Of a stretch of DNA of 64,000 bases, positions 18,960 through 29,393 are shown piece after piece. The stretch's first letter is position 1. Every line of letters starts with the position of its first letter. The notes below the pieces were generated by a model that saw only the letters and a list, made by a program, of their open reading frames with translations, was not told where the DNA came from and did not search any database. Source of the stretch: Pseudomonas oryzihabitans (GTDB lineage: Bacteria > Pseudomonadota > Gammaproteobacteria > Pseudomonadales > Pseudomonadaceae); assembly GCF_001518815.1 (NCBI RefSeq), contig NZ_CP013987.1, positions 2,750,501 to 2,814,500 of the forward strand, read 5' to 3'. The position numbers and the translations under genes are program-made.

Positions 18960-20408
18960 CTAGCTACGAGGTAGCGTCAGGGTCACCCGCAGACCACCCT
19001 CGCGGCGATTGCGCAGCTCTACCTCGCCGCCATGGGCGTGGGCCAGATTGCGGGCGATGCCCAGGCCGAGGCCGTAACCATGGCGATCGGTAGCCAGTCT
19101 TACATGGGGCTGAAAGACCTGCTCCAGCTCCTGCTCCGGCACGCCAGGCCCCTCGTCGTCGACATGCAGGACGAAGACATGGCCGTCGTCTTCCACCTGC
19201 AGGTGGGCGCGATGGCCATACTTGAGGGCATTGTCCAGCAGGTTGCCGATGCAGCGCTTGAGCGCCAGGGGCTTGCCCAACAGAGTGCCCTGGGCCTCAC
19301 CGGTGAGACGGACCCGCGGCGGCTGCTCCTGGGTGAAGGGCTCCACCAGTTGCAGCAGCAGTGCCTGGAGATCGACCGGCTCCAGATTCTCGTGGATGTC
19401 GGTGTCCTTGACGCACTGCAGGGCGCCCTTGACCAGCAGGTCCAGCTCATCCAGGTCACGCACCAGCTTGGCTTGCATCACCTCGTCGTCCACCAACTCG
19501 GCACGTAGCCGCAGCCGCGTGATAGGGGTGCGCAGGTCGTGAGAGATGGCGCTGAACAGCTGGGCGCGCTCGTCCAGGTAGCGGGCGATGCGTTCACGCA
19601 TGGCATTGAAGGCGCGGGTGACCTCGCGGATCTCCTGGGCGCCCTCTTCCCGCACCGGCGGCGTATGGACCTCCAGCGACAGCTCCCGTGCGGCGCGCGA
19701 CAGGCGTTTGAGCGGGCGACTCTGCCAGCGGATCAGCAGGCCGATGAACAGCAGCAGGAAGGCGCTGCTGAAGACCATGAACAGCAGCTGCTGCAGGGGC
19801 AGCCAGGATTCGTCCAGGCTGTAGTAAGGCGCCGGCATCAGGGTCGCCAGGTACACCCACTCCCCTTCACCGATGCGGATCTGGGTCACCAGCACCGGTG
19901 GCTCCAGCGGTTCCAGGCTTAGCGCATAGTGCGCCCAGGAGCGCGGCAGGTCGTCGAGCGCCACCGCGCCGTTGAACAGGCGCAGCTGTTGCGGGCCGAT
20001 GAATTCCACGTACATGGGCATAGTGGCGCCCAGGCGCTCACGCAGCACCGTTTCGACCTCCTGCAGCACCGCGCGACGCCCCGGGGTCGCCGGCAACGCC
20101 TGCATGGTCAGCGGCTTTTCGTTCAGGGAGACGAAGAAGCGCGTGCCGCCCATGTTGCGCAGTTGTTCCAGCACCAGCGGGCGATAGGCCGGTGGCAGCA
20201 GACTGAAATAGCGCACGCTGGCGGCGATGGAGTAGCCCAGGCTGCGAGCGGCGGTCTGCAGGCCCTGGTTGCGATCGCTGCGCAGGGCGGCCGACCAGAA
20301 CAATGCCGAGGCGCCCTGGGCCAGGAGTACGGCCAGCAGGGTCAGGAGCAGCATGCGCGCCAGCAGGGAACGTGGCACCAACCGAGTGAGTGAACCGCTA
20401 CACCGCAT
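18960..20408 (-). CDS. gtrS: Sensor histidine kinase controlling glucose uptake
   Basis: A 482-residue two-component sensor. It has a membrane span at about 15-37, a periplasmic sensing region, a second span near residues 200-225, a HAMP linker, the phospho-acceptor box LFSAISHDLRTPITRLRLR at about 285-303, an N-box (CIGNLLDNALKYGH) and a G-box (GYGLGLGIARNLAHAHGG). In P. aeruginosa the orthologous sensor responds to 2-ketogluconate or 6-phosphogluconate and activates the gts/oprB transport genes through GltR. It overlaps gltR by 11 bases, which implies coupled translation. Confidence 0.92.
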   Translation of the reverse strand: MRCSGSLTRLVPRSLLARMLLLTLLAVLLAQGASALFWSAALRSDRNQGLQTAARSLGYSIAASVRYFSLLPPAYRPLVLEQLRNMGGTRFFVSLNEKPLTMQALPATPGRRAVLQEVETVLRERLGATMPMYVEFIGPQQLRLFNGAVALDDLPRSWAHYALSLEPLEPPVLVTQIRIGEGEWVYLATLMPAPYYSLDESWLPLQQLLFMVFSSAFLLLFIGLLIRWQSRPLKRLSRAARELSLEVHTPPVREEGAQEIREVTRAFNAMRERIARYLDERAQLFSAISHDLRTPITRLRLRAELVDDEVMQAKLVRDLDELDLLVKGALQCVKDTDIHENLEPVDLQALLLQLVEPFTQEQPPRVRLTGEAQGTLLGKPLALKRCIGNLLDNALKYGHRAHLQVEDDGHVFVLHVDDEGPGVPEQELEQVFQPHVRLATDRHGYGLGLGIARNLAHAHGGEVELRNRREGGLRVTLTLPRS

Positions 20409-21138
20409 CGGCGACCAGCCCGCTGACCTCGGCGGCGAGCAAATACCCGGAACCCCGCACGGTGCGGATCAGCCGCGGCGACTTGCCGGTATCCCGCAGA
20501 CGCTGGCGCAGGCGACTCACCGCCATGTCGACGATGCGCTCCAGCGGCAGCACCTCGCGCCCACGGGTGGCATTGGCGATGGTGTCGCGGTCGAGGATCT
20601 GCTGGGGATGATCGAGAAACAGCTTGAGCAGGGTGAAATCGGCGCCGGACAGGATGACCTCCTCGCCGTCGCGGTGAAACAGCCGATGGCTGACCGGATC
20701 CAGGCGCCAGTCGTCGAAGGTCAGCAGACCCGTAGCCACCGGACGCGTTTCGCCAAAGCCGGCGCGGCGCAGCAGCGCCTTGATGCGCGCCAGCAGTTCG
20801 CGAGGGCTGAAGGGCTTGCCCAGGTAGTCGTCGGCGCCCAGTTCCAGGCCGATGACCCGGTCGGCTTCATCGGAGCTGGCGGTGAGCATGATGATGGGCA
20901 CCTGGCGGCAGCTCGATTGCTCGCGCATCCAGCGGCAGAGGGCGAAGCCGTCTTCGCCGGGAAGCATGACGTCGAGGATCAGCAGGTCGGGGACGAAGTC
21001 ACCCAGCGCCCGGCGCAGCTCCCGGCCGTCGCCAACGGTACGCACCAGATAGCCGGCACGGGTGAGATAGGTGTCGAGAAGCTCACGGATTTCCCCGTCG
21101 TCGTCGACGATCAGGAGAGATTTGCCCAGGGTGGACAT
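20398..21138 (-). CDS. gltR: OmpR-family response regulator GltR
   Basis: A 246-residue response regulator. The receiver domain has acidic residues at VDDDGE (12-14), the phospho-acceptor D56 in LLILDVMLPGEDG, a conserved Thr/Ser region (IIMLTASSDEADR) and K in YLGKPFSPREL. An OmpR-type winged-helix domain follows, with the recognition region ERIVDMAVSRLRQRLRD and the C-terminal RGSGYLL. It would be phosphorylated by the overlapping GtrS and regulate glucose transport genes. It lies 104 bp after the glk stop, in the same direction. Confidence 0.93.
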   Translation of the reverse strand: MSTLGKSLLIVDDDGEIRELLDTYLTRAGYLVRTVGDGRELRRALGDFVPDLLILDVMLPGEDGFALCRWMREQSSCRQVPIIMLTASSDEADRVIGLELGADDYLGKPFSPRELLARIKALLRRAGFGETRPVATGLLTFDDWRLDPVSHRLFHRDGEEVILSGADFTLLKLFLDHPQQILDRDTIANATRGREVLPLERIVDMAVSRLRQRLRDTGKSPRLIRTVRGSGYLLAAEVSGLVADAV

Positions 21139-21242
21139 GGCGATGTTCGCTCTTGTTGTTCTGGCCAGAGGCCAGCTACCGGTAGTGCCGGCAGCATACC
21201 GGGGCCGGGCGACCTTGAGTAGTCGCCTGACCCCGGGGTGGA

Positions 21243-22216
21243 TCAGGCCTGCCGCGCTTCGGCGATGGTCTGATCCAGGGCGACGCCGGCACCGAACAGT
21301 CCCGGATATTCGGCTGTCACCAGCCAGGCCGGGATGTCCTTGAGGTAGGCACTGCTAGTCTTGCCCTTGTCAGCGAAGGCATGGGCGAAGGCCCCGCTCT
21401 GGAAGCGCTCGACGAAGCGCGGCAGGATGCCACCGGCGATATAGACGCCACCCAGGGCGCCCAGGGTCAGGGCCGCGTTTCCGGCCACCCGTGCCAGCCA
21501 GATGAAGAACTGCTCCAGTACGGCGTCGGCATAGGGATCACCCTTGAGCGCCAGCTCGCAGATGTCCGCCGCGCTGTGCAGGGCGGCGGTACGGCCGTCC
21601 AGCTCGCAGCTTGCATGATAGAGGTTGACCAGGCCGCTGCCGGACACCACGCGCTCAGCGGAGACGTGATTGCCGAACTGGCGCTTGAGGATCTTCCAGA
21701 TATCGAATTCACGCTGGGTGTTGATCGGCAGATCGACGTGACCGCCCTCGCTCGGCAGCACGATCCAGCGATCCTTGCCACTGGGCACCAGGCTGGCGAG
21801 ACCCAGGCCGGTGCCGGGACCGATCACCAGGCGCGGACGGGTCGGCAAGGCGATGCCGTCACGGACCTGTACGGAGTCAGCCGGATCCAGGCGGGCGATG
21901 GCCCAGGCCATGGACGTGAAGTCGTTGATCAACAGCAGATGGGTCAGACCCAGCTCGCGGCAGAACTGCTCGCGCTTGATCACCCAGTGATTGTTGGTGA
22001 AGCGGAAGTCACCCTCGCCGACCGGGCCCGCGCAGGCGAGGCACACGGCGGTGATGTCATCCAGCGCCACGCCGGTCTGCGCCAGGTACTTGCGTACCGC
22101 GTCTTCCGGACAGGCGTAATCCGCACAGGCGAAGACCTCGATGGCCTCCAGGCGACCGTCGCGCCACAGGGCGAAGCGGGCATTGGTGCCCCCGATGTCG
22201 CCAACCAAAGCCAAAC

Positions 22217-22220
<4 letters not shown>
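21243..22220 (-). CDS. glk: Glucokinase
   Basis: It phosphorylates cytoplasmic glucose to glucose 6-phosphate, which feeds the Entner-Doudoroff pathway. The 325 residues are the usual length for the Glk/ROK-related group. The ATP-binding motif [17 protein letters not shown] is at the N-terminus, and [13 protein letters not shown] and [15 protein letters not shown] follow. The start overlaps the edd stop by 4 bases (ATGA), so glk is the second gene of an edd-glk-gltR-gtrS transcription unit. Confidence 0.95.
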
Positions 22221-24046
<1,826 letters not shown>

Positions 24047-24075
24047 GGTTTCGATTCTCCACCGGGCTAAATTTG

Positions 24076-24155
24076 TTGTTATTTAAAACATTCACAGCCA
24101 AATTGGCGCTATTATTCCGCTTAGCACGCGTCATGTGTAATGTTTTTTACAACAA
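24076..24155. promoter_or_regulatory. Two inverted HexR-like operators between edd and gapA
   Basis: Plus-strand 24076-24091 reads TTGT-N8-ACAT. The minus strand of 24140-24155 also reads TTGT-N8-ACAT. Both match the Pseudomonas HexR box (TTGT-N7/8-ACAA) at seven of eight positions, and one serves each divergent gene. HexR is known to repress edd and gap-1 until KDPG binds. hexR itself is outside the window. Confidence 0.65.
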
Positions 24156-24182
24156 AACCCAGCTATCGCGAGGTTTCTCTCA

Positions 24183-25187
24183 ATGAGTATTCGTATTGCC
24201 ATCAATGGTTTTGGACGCATCGGCCGCAACGTGCTGCGGGCGCTGTATACCGAAGGCTATCGCCAGGACCTGGAGGTCGTTGCGATCAACGACCTGGGCG
24301 ACGCCGCCATCAATGCGCATCTCCTACAGTATGACAGCGTTCATGACCGCTTCCCTGCCGAGGTGTCCGTCGAGGGCGACAAGCTAGTGGTCAATGGCGA
24401 TCGCATCGCCGTGACGGCCATCCGCAACCCGGCCGAGCTGCCGTGGAAGGACCTGAAGGTCGACGTGGTGTTCGAGTGCACCGGTCTCTTCACCAGCCGC
24501 GACAAGGCCGCCGCCCATCTGGAAGCAGGCGCCTCCAAGGTGATCATCTCGGCACCGGGCAAAGAGGTGGACGCCACCATCGTCTATGGCGTCAACGACA
24601 ACATCCTGCGTCAGTCGCACCAGATCATTTCCAACGCCTCCTGCACCACCAACTGCCTGGCGCCCGTCGCCCAGGTGCTGCAGCGCGAGTTGGGCATCGA
24701 GAATGGTCTGATGACCACCATCCATGCCTACACCAACGACCAGAACCTGTCGGACGTCTACCATTCCGACCCCTTCCGGGCGCGTTCGGCCACCCAGTCG
24801 ATGATTCCGACCAAGACCGGTGCCGCCGAGGCTGTGGGCCTGGTATTGCCGGAGCTGCAAGGCAAGTTTAGCGGCATGGCGGTGCGCGTACCGACCATCA
24901 ACGTGTCGCTGGTCGATTTGACCATCCTGACCGCCAAGGAAACCGACGCCAAGACCATCAACGCCTTCATGAAGGCGGCGGCCGAAGCTTCGCCGGTGCT
25001 GGGCTACAACGACAAGCCGCTGGTCTCCATCGACTTCAACCACAACCGCCTGTCGTCGATCTTCGACGCCAACCACACCAAGGTGAGCGGCAAGCTGGTG
25101 AAGATCATGGCCTGGTACGACAACGAGTGGGGCTTTTCCAACCGTATGCTCGATACCTGCAAGGCGCTGGTCAACGCACCGGCCTGA
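24183..25187 (+). CDS. gapA: Glyceraldehyde-3-phosphate dehydrogenase
   Basis: It oxidises glyceraldehyde 3-phosphate with NAD, downstream of KDPG cleavage. The 334 residues start [21 protein letters not shown]. The catalytic C154 is in [15 protein letters not shown], and the C-terminal [15 protein letters not shown] motif is intact. In Pseudomonas this gap-1 copy is glucose-induced and divergent from edd, as here. A strong bidirectional hairpin lies 19 bp past the stop. Confidence 0.96.
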   Translation: MSIRIAINGFGRIGRNVLRALYTEGYRQDLEVVAINDLGDAAINAHLLQYDSVHDRFPAEVSVEGDKLVVNGDRIAVTAIRNPAELPWKDLKVDVVFECTGLFTSRDKAAAHLEAGASKVIISAPGKEVDATIVYGVNDNILRQSHQIISNASCTTNCLAPVAQVLQRELGIENGLMTTIHAYTNDQNLSDVYHSDPFRARSATQSMIPTKTGAAEAVGLVLPELQGKFSGMAVRVPTINVSLVDLTILTAKETDAKTINAFMKAAAEASPVLGYNDKPLVSIDFNHNRLSSIFDANHTKVSGKLVKIMAWYDNEWGFSNRMLDTCKALVNAPA

Positions 25188-25206
25188 GGTCTGTAGGACC
25201 TGATGG

Positions 25207-25232
25207 AAAAAAGCGCCTTCGGGCGCTTTTTT
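25207..25232 (+). terminator. Terminator of gapA
   Basis: A run of six A residues precedes stem GCGCC-TTCG-GGCGC, which is followed by six T residues. The stable TTCG tetraloop and symmetric A/T runs allow the site to work in both directions. Confidence 0.93.
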
Positions 25233-25311
25233 CGTTTTCAGTTGTGGCAAGGTCGGTCCACAGATGTGGCGGCTCCTTCGGGGAGTTCCGAAGATAAGGG
25301 CAACTGTCTTT

Positions 25312-25390
25312 ATCGCGGCCATGGGCCGCTCCTACAGAAGATCCGGCTGCTGTAGGAGCGGTGGCTACGGCGCAACGCCATGCCCGCGAT
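25312..25390. repeat. REP-type pair, second half degenerate
   Basis: The left arm is identical in core to the elements at 17320 and 27865 (ATCGCGGCCATGGGCCGCTC). The right arm starts well (CTGTAGGAGCGG) but is then interrupted by extra bases before CCGCGAT. Confidence 0.75.
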
Positions 25391-25410
25391 ACGCATCAGA
25401 TAACTGGAAA

Positions 25411-25665
25411 ACCGTAGCGTGGAAAACGGCGCAGCCTTTTCCGCCTGGGCATTCACCCTGAGCGTGCCCTCACCCCGGCCCTCTCCCCGAGGGAGAGGGG
25501 GTTATTCGAGCGAGGGGTGATCTTCCGCAGTCAGGGGAGCACCGTAGCGTGGAAAACGGCGCAGCCTTTTCCGCTTGGCATTCATCGTGAAGCGTGCCCT
25601 CATCCCAACCCTCTCCCTGAGGGAGAGGGAGCTGTTCGAGCGAGGGCGTCCTTCCGCGGAAAGGG
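25411..25665. repeat. Tandem pair of 130-bp intergenic repeats
   Basis: Two copies begin at 25411 and 25541 with ACCGTAGCGTGGAAAACGGC. Each continues with GCAGCCTTTTCCGC, a CCCTCTCCC/GGGAGAGGG hairpin and TTCGAGCGAGG. The leading block is the same as at 9760, so this is a second location of one element family. A shortened trace of the GTAGG..GCCCAAC dyad follows at about 25677-25711. The 25188-25717 gap holds no gene. Confidence 0.8.
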
Positions 25666-25717
25666 GCAGTTCAGCGCGTAGGTCGGGTTTAGCAACGCGA
25701 AGCCCAACAGGCCTGAC

Positions 25718-26461
25718 TCAACCCTCATCCTCCTCGTCCGCCGCCTGGCGCAGGTCGTCGAAATCGGTCTTGAGACCGGTTTCCATGGCGTCCAGCTCGG
25801 TAAGCAGGGTGCGAAAGCTGGTGCGCTCGGGAATCACCAGGCTGTCCTCTTCTTCCTCCGGCTCCCCTACCCCCAGCGCCGCCAGGCTCAGCTCGGGGTC
25901 TTCCAGCACCGAGGCCGGCTCGGGTTCCAGCTGGCGGACCTCGGCCAGGGGCGGCAGCTGATCGAGGCTGCGCAGGTCGAAGTAGTCGAGAAAGGTCCTG
26001 GTGGTGGCGAACATGGCCGGGCGGCCGGGCACGTCGCGATAGCCCACCACACGGATCCAGTCGCGCTCCAGCAGCGTCTTGACGATCTGGCTGTTGACCG
26101 CCACGCCGCGCACTTCCTCGATCTCGCCGCGGGTGATGGGTTGGCGATAGGCGATCAGCGCCAGGGTCTCCAGCATGGCGCGGGAATAGCGCGGCGGGCG
26201 CTCCTCCCAGAGGCGTCCGACCCAGAGCGCGTACTTCTCGCGCACCTGCAGGCGGTAGCCGGAGGCCACTTCCTTGAGTTCGAAGCCGCGCTTGCGACAG
26301 GAGCCGCCGAGCACGGCGAGGCCGGCGCGCAGATGCGCGGGCTCGGGACGTTCGTACTCTTCGAAGAGTTCGGCCAGGCGCTCCAGGGTCAGGGGTCGGC
26401 CGGCAGCGAGCAGGATGGCTTCCAGCAGGGGCGCCAGTTGCTTGGGATCGGTGTAGTTCAT
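25718..26461 (-). CDS. scpB: Segregation and condensation protein B
   Basis: ScpB joins ScpA and the Smc ATPase in chromosome condensation. The 247 residues contain the two winged-helix domains of the family: LLEAILLAAGRPLTLERLAELF near the N-terminus and ALIAYRQPITRGEIEEVRGVAVNSQIVKTLLERDWI in the middle, then GRPAMFATTRTFLDYFDLRSLDQLP. The C-terminal tail is acidic and of low complexity (EEEEDS, ADEEDEG). ATG 26461 starts MNYTDPKQL. No clear Shine-Dalgarno sequence is seen. The usual neighbour scpA is not next to it; a divergent regulator gene lies there instead. Confidence 0.9.
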   Translation of the reverse strand: MNYTDPKQLAPLLEAILLAAGRPLTLERLAELFEEYERPEPAHLRAGLAVLGGSCRKRGFELKEVASGYRLQVREKYALWVGRLWEERPPRYSRAMLETLALIAYRQPITRGEIEEVRGVAVNSQIVKTLLERDWIRVVGYRDVPGRPAMFATTRTFLDYFDLRSLDQLPPLAEVRQLEPEPASVLEDPELSLAALGVGEPEEEEDSLVIPERTSFRTLLTELDAMETGLKTDFDDLRQAADEEDEG

Positions 26462-26598
26462 GGGCGGCGATGATAAGGCCGGGCGCGGGTCACGCCAAAT
26501 CCATCCTGCCACCGGATGGCGAGATCCGTGGGGTCCTTGACCTTGTCGCCTACATGGACGCCAAGGCATGCTTGCCAAATCGCTACGGAGAGCCATCC

Positions 26599-27585
26599 AT
26601 GCCGCTGATCGCTGCGCTGCTCTACCCCGACGTCATGAGCCTGGACGTCACCGGCCCGCTGCAGGTATTTGCCTCGGCCAACCTGGAACGGGAACGCCAG
26701 GGCCTGCCCGCCTACTATCAGCTGCGCCTGCTGGGCGCTGCCGAGGGCTTGGTGAGGACGTCGGCCGGCATCGGCATCCAGGCCGAACAGGGCTGGTATG
26801 ACCTAGAGGTGAGCGAGGTGGATACCCTGCTGATCCCCGGTGGCATAGGCATCGAGGCGCTGCGTCTGGATGCCGGCCTGCAGGCCTGGCTGCGCGACCT
26901 GGAACCCCGGGTGCGGCGTCTTGGCTCGGTATGCTCTGGCGCCCTGCTGCTGGCTACTGCGGGGCTGCTGGACGGCCGCCGTGCCACCACCCACTGGGCC
27001 TATGTCGACGAGCTCGCGGCCTTTCCTGCCATCGAGGTCCAGGGCGACCGGTTGCACACCTATGACCCGCTGGGGCGTGATGGCGACCCCCATGTCTTCA
27101 CCTCGGCGGGCGTCACCGCCGGCATCGACCTGGCCCTGGCGCTAGTGGAAGCCGATCTCGGGCGTCCCCTGGCCCTGGCAGTGGCGCGCCGGTTGGTGAT
27201 GTTTCTGCGGCGCCCCGGCGGCCAGGCGCAATTCAGTGCCTGCCTGGCGCCCGATCCGGGGCGGACGCCGCGCCTGGCGGCCCTGCTCGACTGGATTCCT
27301 GGGCACCTGGGTGAAGACCTCGGGCTGGAACGCCTGGCCGAACGCGCCCATATGGCGCCCCGCACCCTGTCGCGGCTGTTCAGTCGCGAGGTGGGCATGG
27401 GCCCGGGCCGCTATGTCGAGCAGGTCCGGCTGGAGACCGCGCGAGTACTGCTGCAGGACGGCCAGGCCTCCATCGCCACGGTCTCGCGCCTGTGTGGCTT
27501 CGGCCATCCGGAAAATCTCCGGCGCACCTTTCACAAACACCTGGCGGTCAGCCCCCAGCACTACGCGGCGCGCTTCGGCGCCTGA
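26599..27585 (+). CDS. GlxA-type AraC-family regulator with DJ-1/PfpI domain
   Basis: A 328-residue regulator. The N-terminal half is a DJ-1/PfpI-like domain with a nucleophile-elbow Cys (GSVCSGALLLATAGLLDGRRATTHW). The C-terminal half is an AraC HTH pair: LERLAERAHMAPRTLSRLFSREVGMGPGRYVEQVRLE and IATVSRLCGFGHPENLRRTFHKH. ATG 26599 has GGAGAG upstream; longer frames lack this signal. It is divergent from scpB. Relatives regulate choline/carnitine, arginine or aldehyde-stress genes, but the target here is not evident. Confidence 0.88.
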   Translation: MPLIAALLYPDVMSLDVTGPLQVFASANLERERQGLPAYYQLRLLGAAEGLVRTSAGIGIQAEQGWYDLEVSEVDTLLIPGGIGIEALRLDAGLQAWLRDLEPRVRRLGSVCSGALLLATAGLLDGRRATTHWAYVDELAAFPAIEVQGDRLHTYDPLGRDGDPHVFTSAGVTAGIDLALALVEADLGRPLALAVARRLVMFLRRPGGQAQFSACLAPDPGRTPRLAALLDWIPGHLGEDLGLERLAERAHMAPRTLSRLFSREVGMGPGRYVEQVRLETARVLLQDGQASIATVSRLCGFGHPENLRRTFHKHLAVSPQHYAARFGA

Positions 27586-27601
27586 ACCGGGAGAGACAGC
27601 C

Positions 27602-27799
27602 ATGCTGGAAATGCGGACGTCATGTGAACACTGCGCCAAGGCCCTGTCGATGGAAAGCGAGGGCGCGGTGATCTGCTCCTATGAATGCACCTTTTGCGTG
27701 GCGTGCGCGACTGGACCGCTGCAGGAGCAGTGTCCGAATTGTCGCGGGGAGTTGGTCAGGCGTCCGCGGCGGAGAGCGAAAGAAGCTCAAGACACCTGA
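27602..27799 (+). CDS. DUF1272 small cysteine-rich protein
   Basis: A 65-residue protein with paired cysteines: CEHC near the start, then CSYECTFCVACA and QCPNC. They suggest two zinc-binding knuckles. The C-terminus is basic (RRPRRRAKEA). This is the DUF1272 pattern; I know of no function. It begins 16 bp after the GlxA-type regulator stop, with GGGAGAGACA as ribosome binding site, so the two are probably co-transcribed. Confidence 0.85.
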   Translation: MLEMRTSCEHCAKALSMESEGAVICSYECTFCVACATGPLQEQCPNCRGELVRRPRRRAKEAQDT

Positions 27800-27864
27800 C
27801 AGCAAGGCAAGGCGCGGCCATGGCCAGGGTGATCCGCCGATGCGGCCACCCTGATGCAGACTCT

Positions 27865-27929
27865 GATCGCGGCCATGGGCCGCTCCTACAGATACACCTC
27901 TGCTGTAGGAGCGGCCCATGGCCGCGATC
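27865..27929. repeat. Perfect 27-bp-arm REP-type inverted repeat
   Basis: Arms 27865-27891 and 27903-27929 are exact complements around an 11-nt spacer (core GGCCATGGGCCGCTCCTACAG). It is the best-preserved copy of the family seen at 17320 and 25312. It lies between the convergent DUF1272 and bestrophin genes and could end or protect either message. Confidence 0.92.
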
Positions 27930-27952
27930 GCATCAACGCGAATCGTCGCGCC

Positions 27953-28864
27953 TTACCGCAACAACCCCTCCTCCGCCCGGATCGGCTCGGGGGTGGGCTC
28001 GCCCAGCAGATCCAGCACGGCGATTTCCAGACCACGACTCAAGGCGTCCAGCGGCAAATGGTTGGGCTGGGTGCCGAAAGGGTCGGCGATCTGGTCGCCC
28101 AGGGCGTCCAGGCCGAAGAAGGTATAGGCCAGCACCAGCACCGCCAGGGGCGTGAACCAGCCCAGGCTGTCCACCAGGCAGAACGGCAGCAGGAAACAAT
28201 AGACGTGCACCACCCGGTGCAGCATCAGGATGTAGGGATAAGGAATGGGTGTCTGGCGGATGCGCTCGCAGCCGCTGAGCACCGTGGTCAGCCGGTCCAG
28301 CTGGTTATCGACGTTGGCGATCAGAGGGTCACCGAGCCCTTCCTGTCGCGCGCGGGCAACCAGCGTCGTGCCAAGTCGGCGGATCAGCGCACTGGGTCGG
28401 TGAGGGGCCGCGAGCAGGGTTTGCTCCCCCGCCAGCAAGCGCTGCAGATCGGCAGACGGTGCTTCCCGGCGCAGGTGATCACGCAGCGCATAACCGAAGG
28501 CCAACAGTGGAGCCAGCAGCTGGCGGCGCTCGGCCGCGTTCAGGCCGGGTAGCAGGGTTTCGACCTGGCGCGCCAGATTGCGTCCGGCGATCAGCAGCTC
28601 TCCCCACAGGCCGCGCGCCTCCCAGAAGCGCTGGTAGGCCGTGGTGTTGCGAAAGCCGAGGAAGATCGCCAGGGTCAGACCCCAGAGGGTCAGCGGCGTG
28701 GTGGTCAGGCCGAAGTCGAAGCGGAGGATGACGCCATGGCTGAGGGTCACCGCCAGGCTCAGCAGCACCACGTAGAGGAGCTTGCGCCAGATGGCCTGGA
28801 CGATGGACCCGCGTACCGTGAACAGCAGTTCGCGCAGCGAGGGATTCTGGGGACGGGTGATCAC
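27953..28864 (-). CDS. Bestrophin-family membrane channel protein
   Basis: A 303-residue YneE/UPF0187-type protein. Bacterial members form pentameric ion channels. Visible family features are the early RGSIVQAIWRKLLYVVLL span, the FRNTTAYQRFWEARGLWGELLIAGRNLARQ motif, and a late WFTPLAVLVLAYTFFGLDALGDQIADPFG segment with the conserved acidic stretch. The start overlaps the GNAT gene stop by 4 bases, so these two are coupled. Ion selectivity cannot be read from the sequence. Confidence 0.88.
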   Translation of the reverse strand: MITRPQNPSLRELLFTVRGSIVQAIWRKLLYVVLLSLAVTLSHGVILRFDFGLTTTPLTLWGLTLAIFLGFRNTTAYQRFWEARGLWGELLIAGRNLARQVETLLPGLNAAERRQLLAPLLAFGYALRDHLRREAPSADLQRLLAGEQTLLAAPHRPSALIRRLGTTLVARARQEGLGDPLIANVDNQLDRLTTVLSGCERIRQTPIPYPYILMLHRVVHVYCFLLPFCLVDSLGWFTPLAVLVLAYTFFGLDALGDQIADPFGTQPNHLPLDALSRGLEIAVLDLLGEPTPEPIRAEEGLLR

Positions 28865-29343
28865 CGGCGAGGCCGTGGCAGTCTGAGATGAATCAGCGCC
28901 ACCCGCTCATCGGCGACCGAACGTCGCTCTTCGATGGCATAGGGGGTGAAGCCCAAGGTTTGGTAGAGCAGTAGCCCCGCCACGTTTGCGTTGAAACAGG
29001 AAAGGACCACTTCACGAGCGCCGTGCGTCTCGAACGCGCGCTCTATCATCATTTTCAGCAGGTAACGTCCGACCCCTTGCCCCCGGTAGGCGGGATCAAC
29101 GACGGCATGGCCAATCGCATACACCTCATCCGCCCACCTGCAGAAGTTGGAAAATCCCACCACTCGCCCACCCGCCACCACGACGCGGCTGTCGCGACGC
29201 TCCGCGATGGCGGTCTGCAACTGAACCGGGGTGAGCGGGAAGTGGGCACGGGGAAACCAGAACATCAGCTCCGTGGGGTTTTTGGAAAATTCGCATAGGG
29301 CGGGCAGGTCACTGTCCTGGACCGGCCGATGGCTTAGCTGCAA
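28861..29343 (-). CDS. GNAT-family N-acetyltransferase
   Basis: A 160-residue GNAT protein. The acetyl-CoA pyrophosphate-binding motif is AYRGQGVGRYLLKMMIERAF (about residues 84-103), preceded by an acidic strand and followed by VVLSCFNANVAGLLLYQTLGF. The start codon is TTG 29343, supported by GAGGA 8 bases upstream. It overlaps the bestrophin gene by 4 bases and lies 50 bp after the chromate transporter half-gene. The substrate is unknown. Confidence 0.86.
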   Translation of the reverse strand: MQLSHRPVQDSDLPALCEFSKNPTELMFWFPRAHFPLTPVQLQTAIAERRDSRVVVAGGRVVGFSNFCRWADEVYAIGHAVVDPAYRGQGVGRYLLKMMIERAFETHGAREVVLSCFNANVAGLLLYQTLGFTPYAIEERRSVADERVALIHLRLPRPRR

Positions 29344-29393
29344 GGTGATGTCCTCGGGTCGATGGCTAGACGATCTTGCCCAGCTTTTTTGGC

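Noticed and set aside
27865..27929. Phage attachment site or insertion-sequence end
   Set aside because: The dyad is repeated twice more as REP-type pairs, and there is no integrase, transposase or target duplication nearby.
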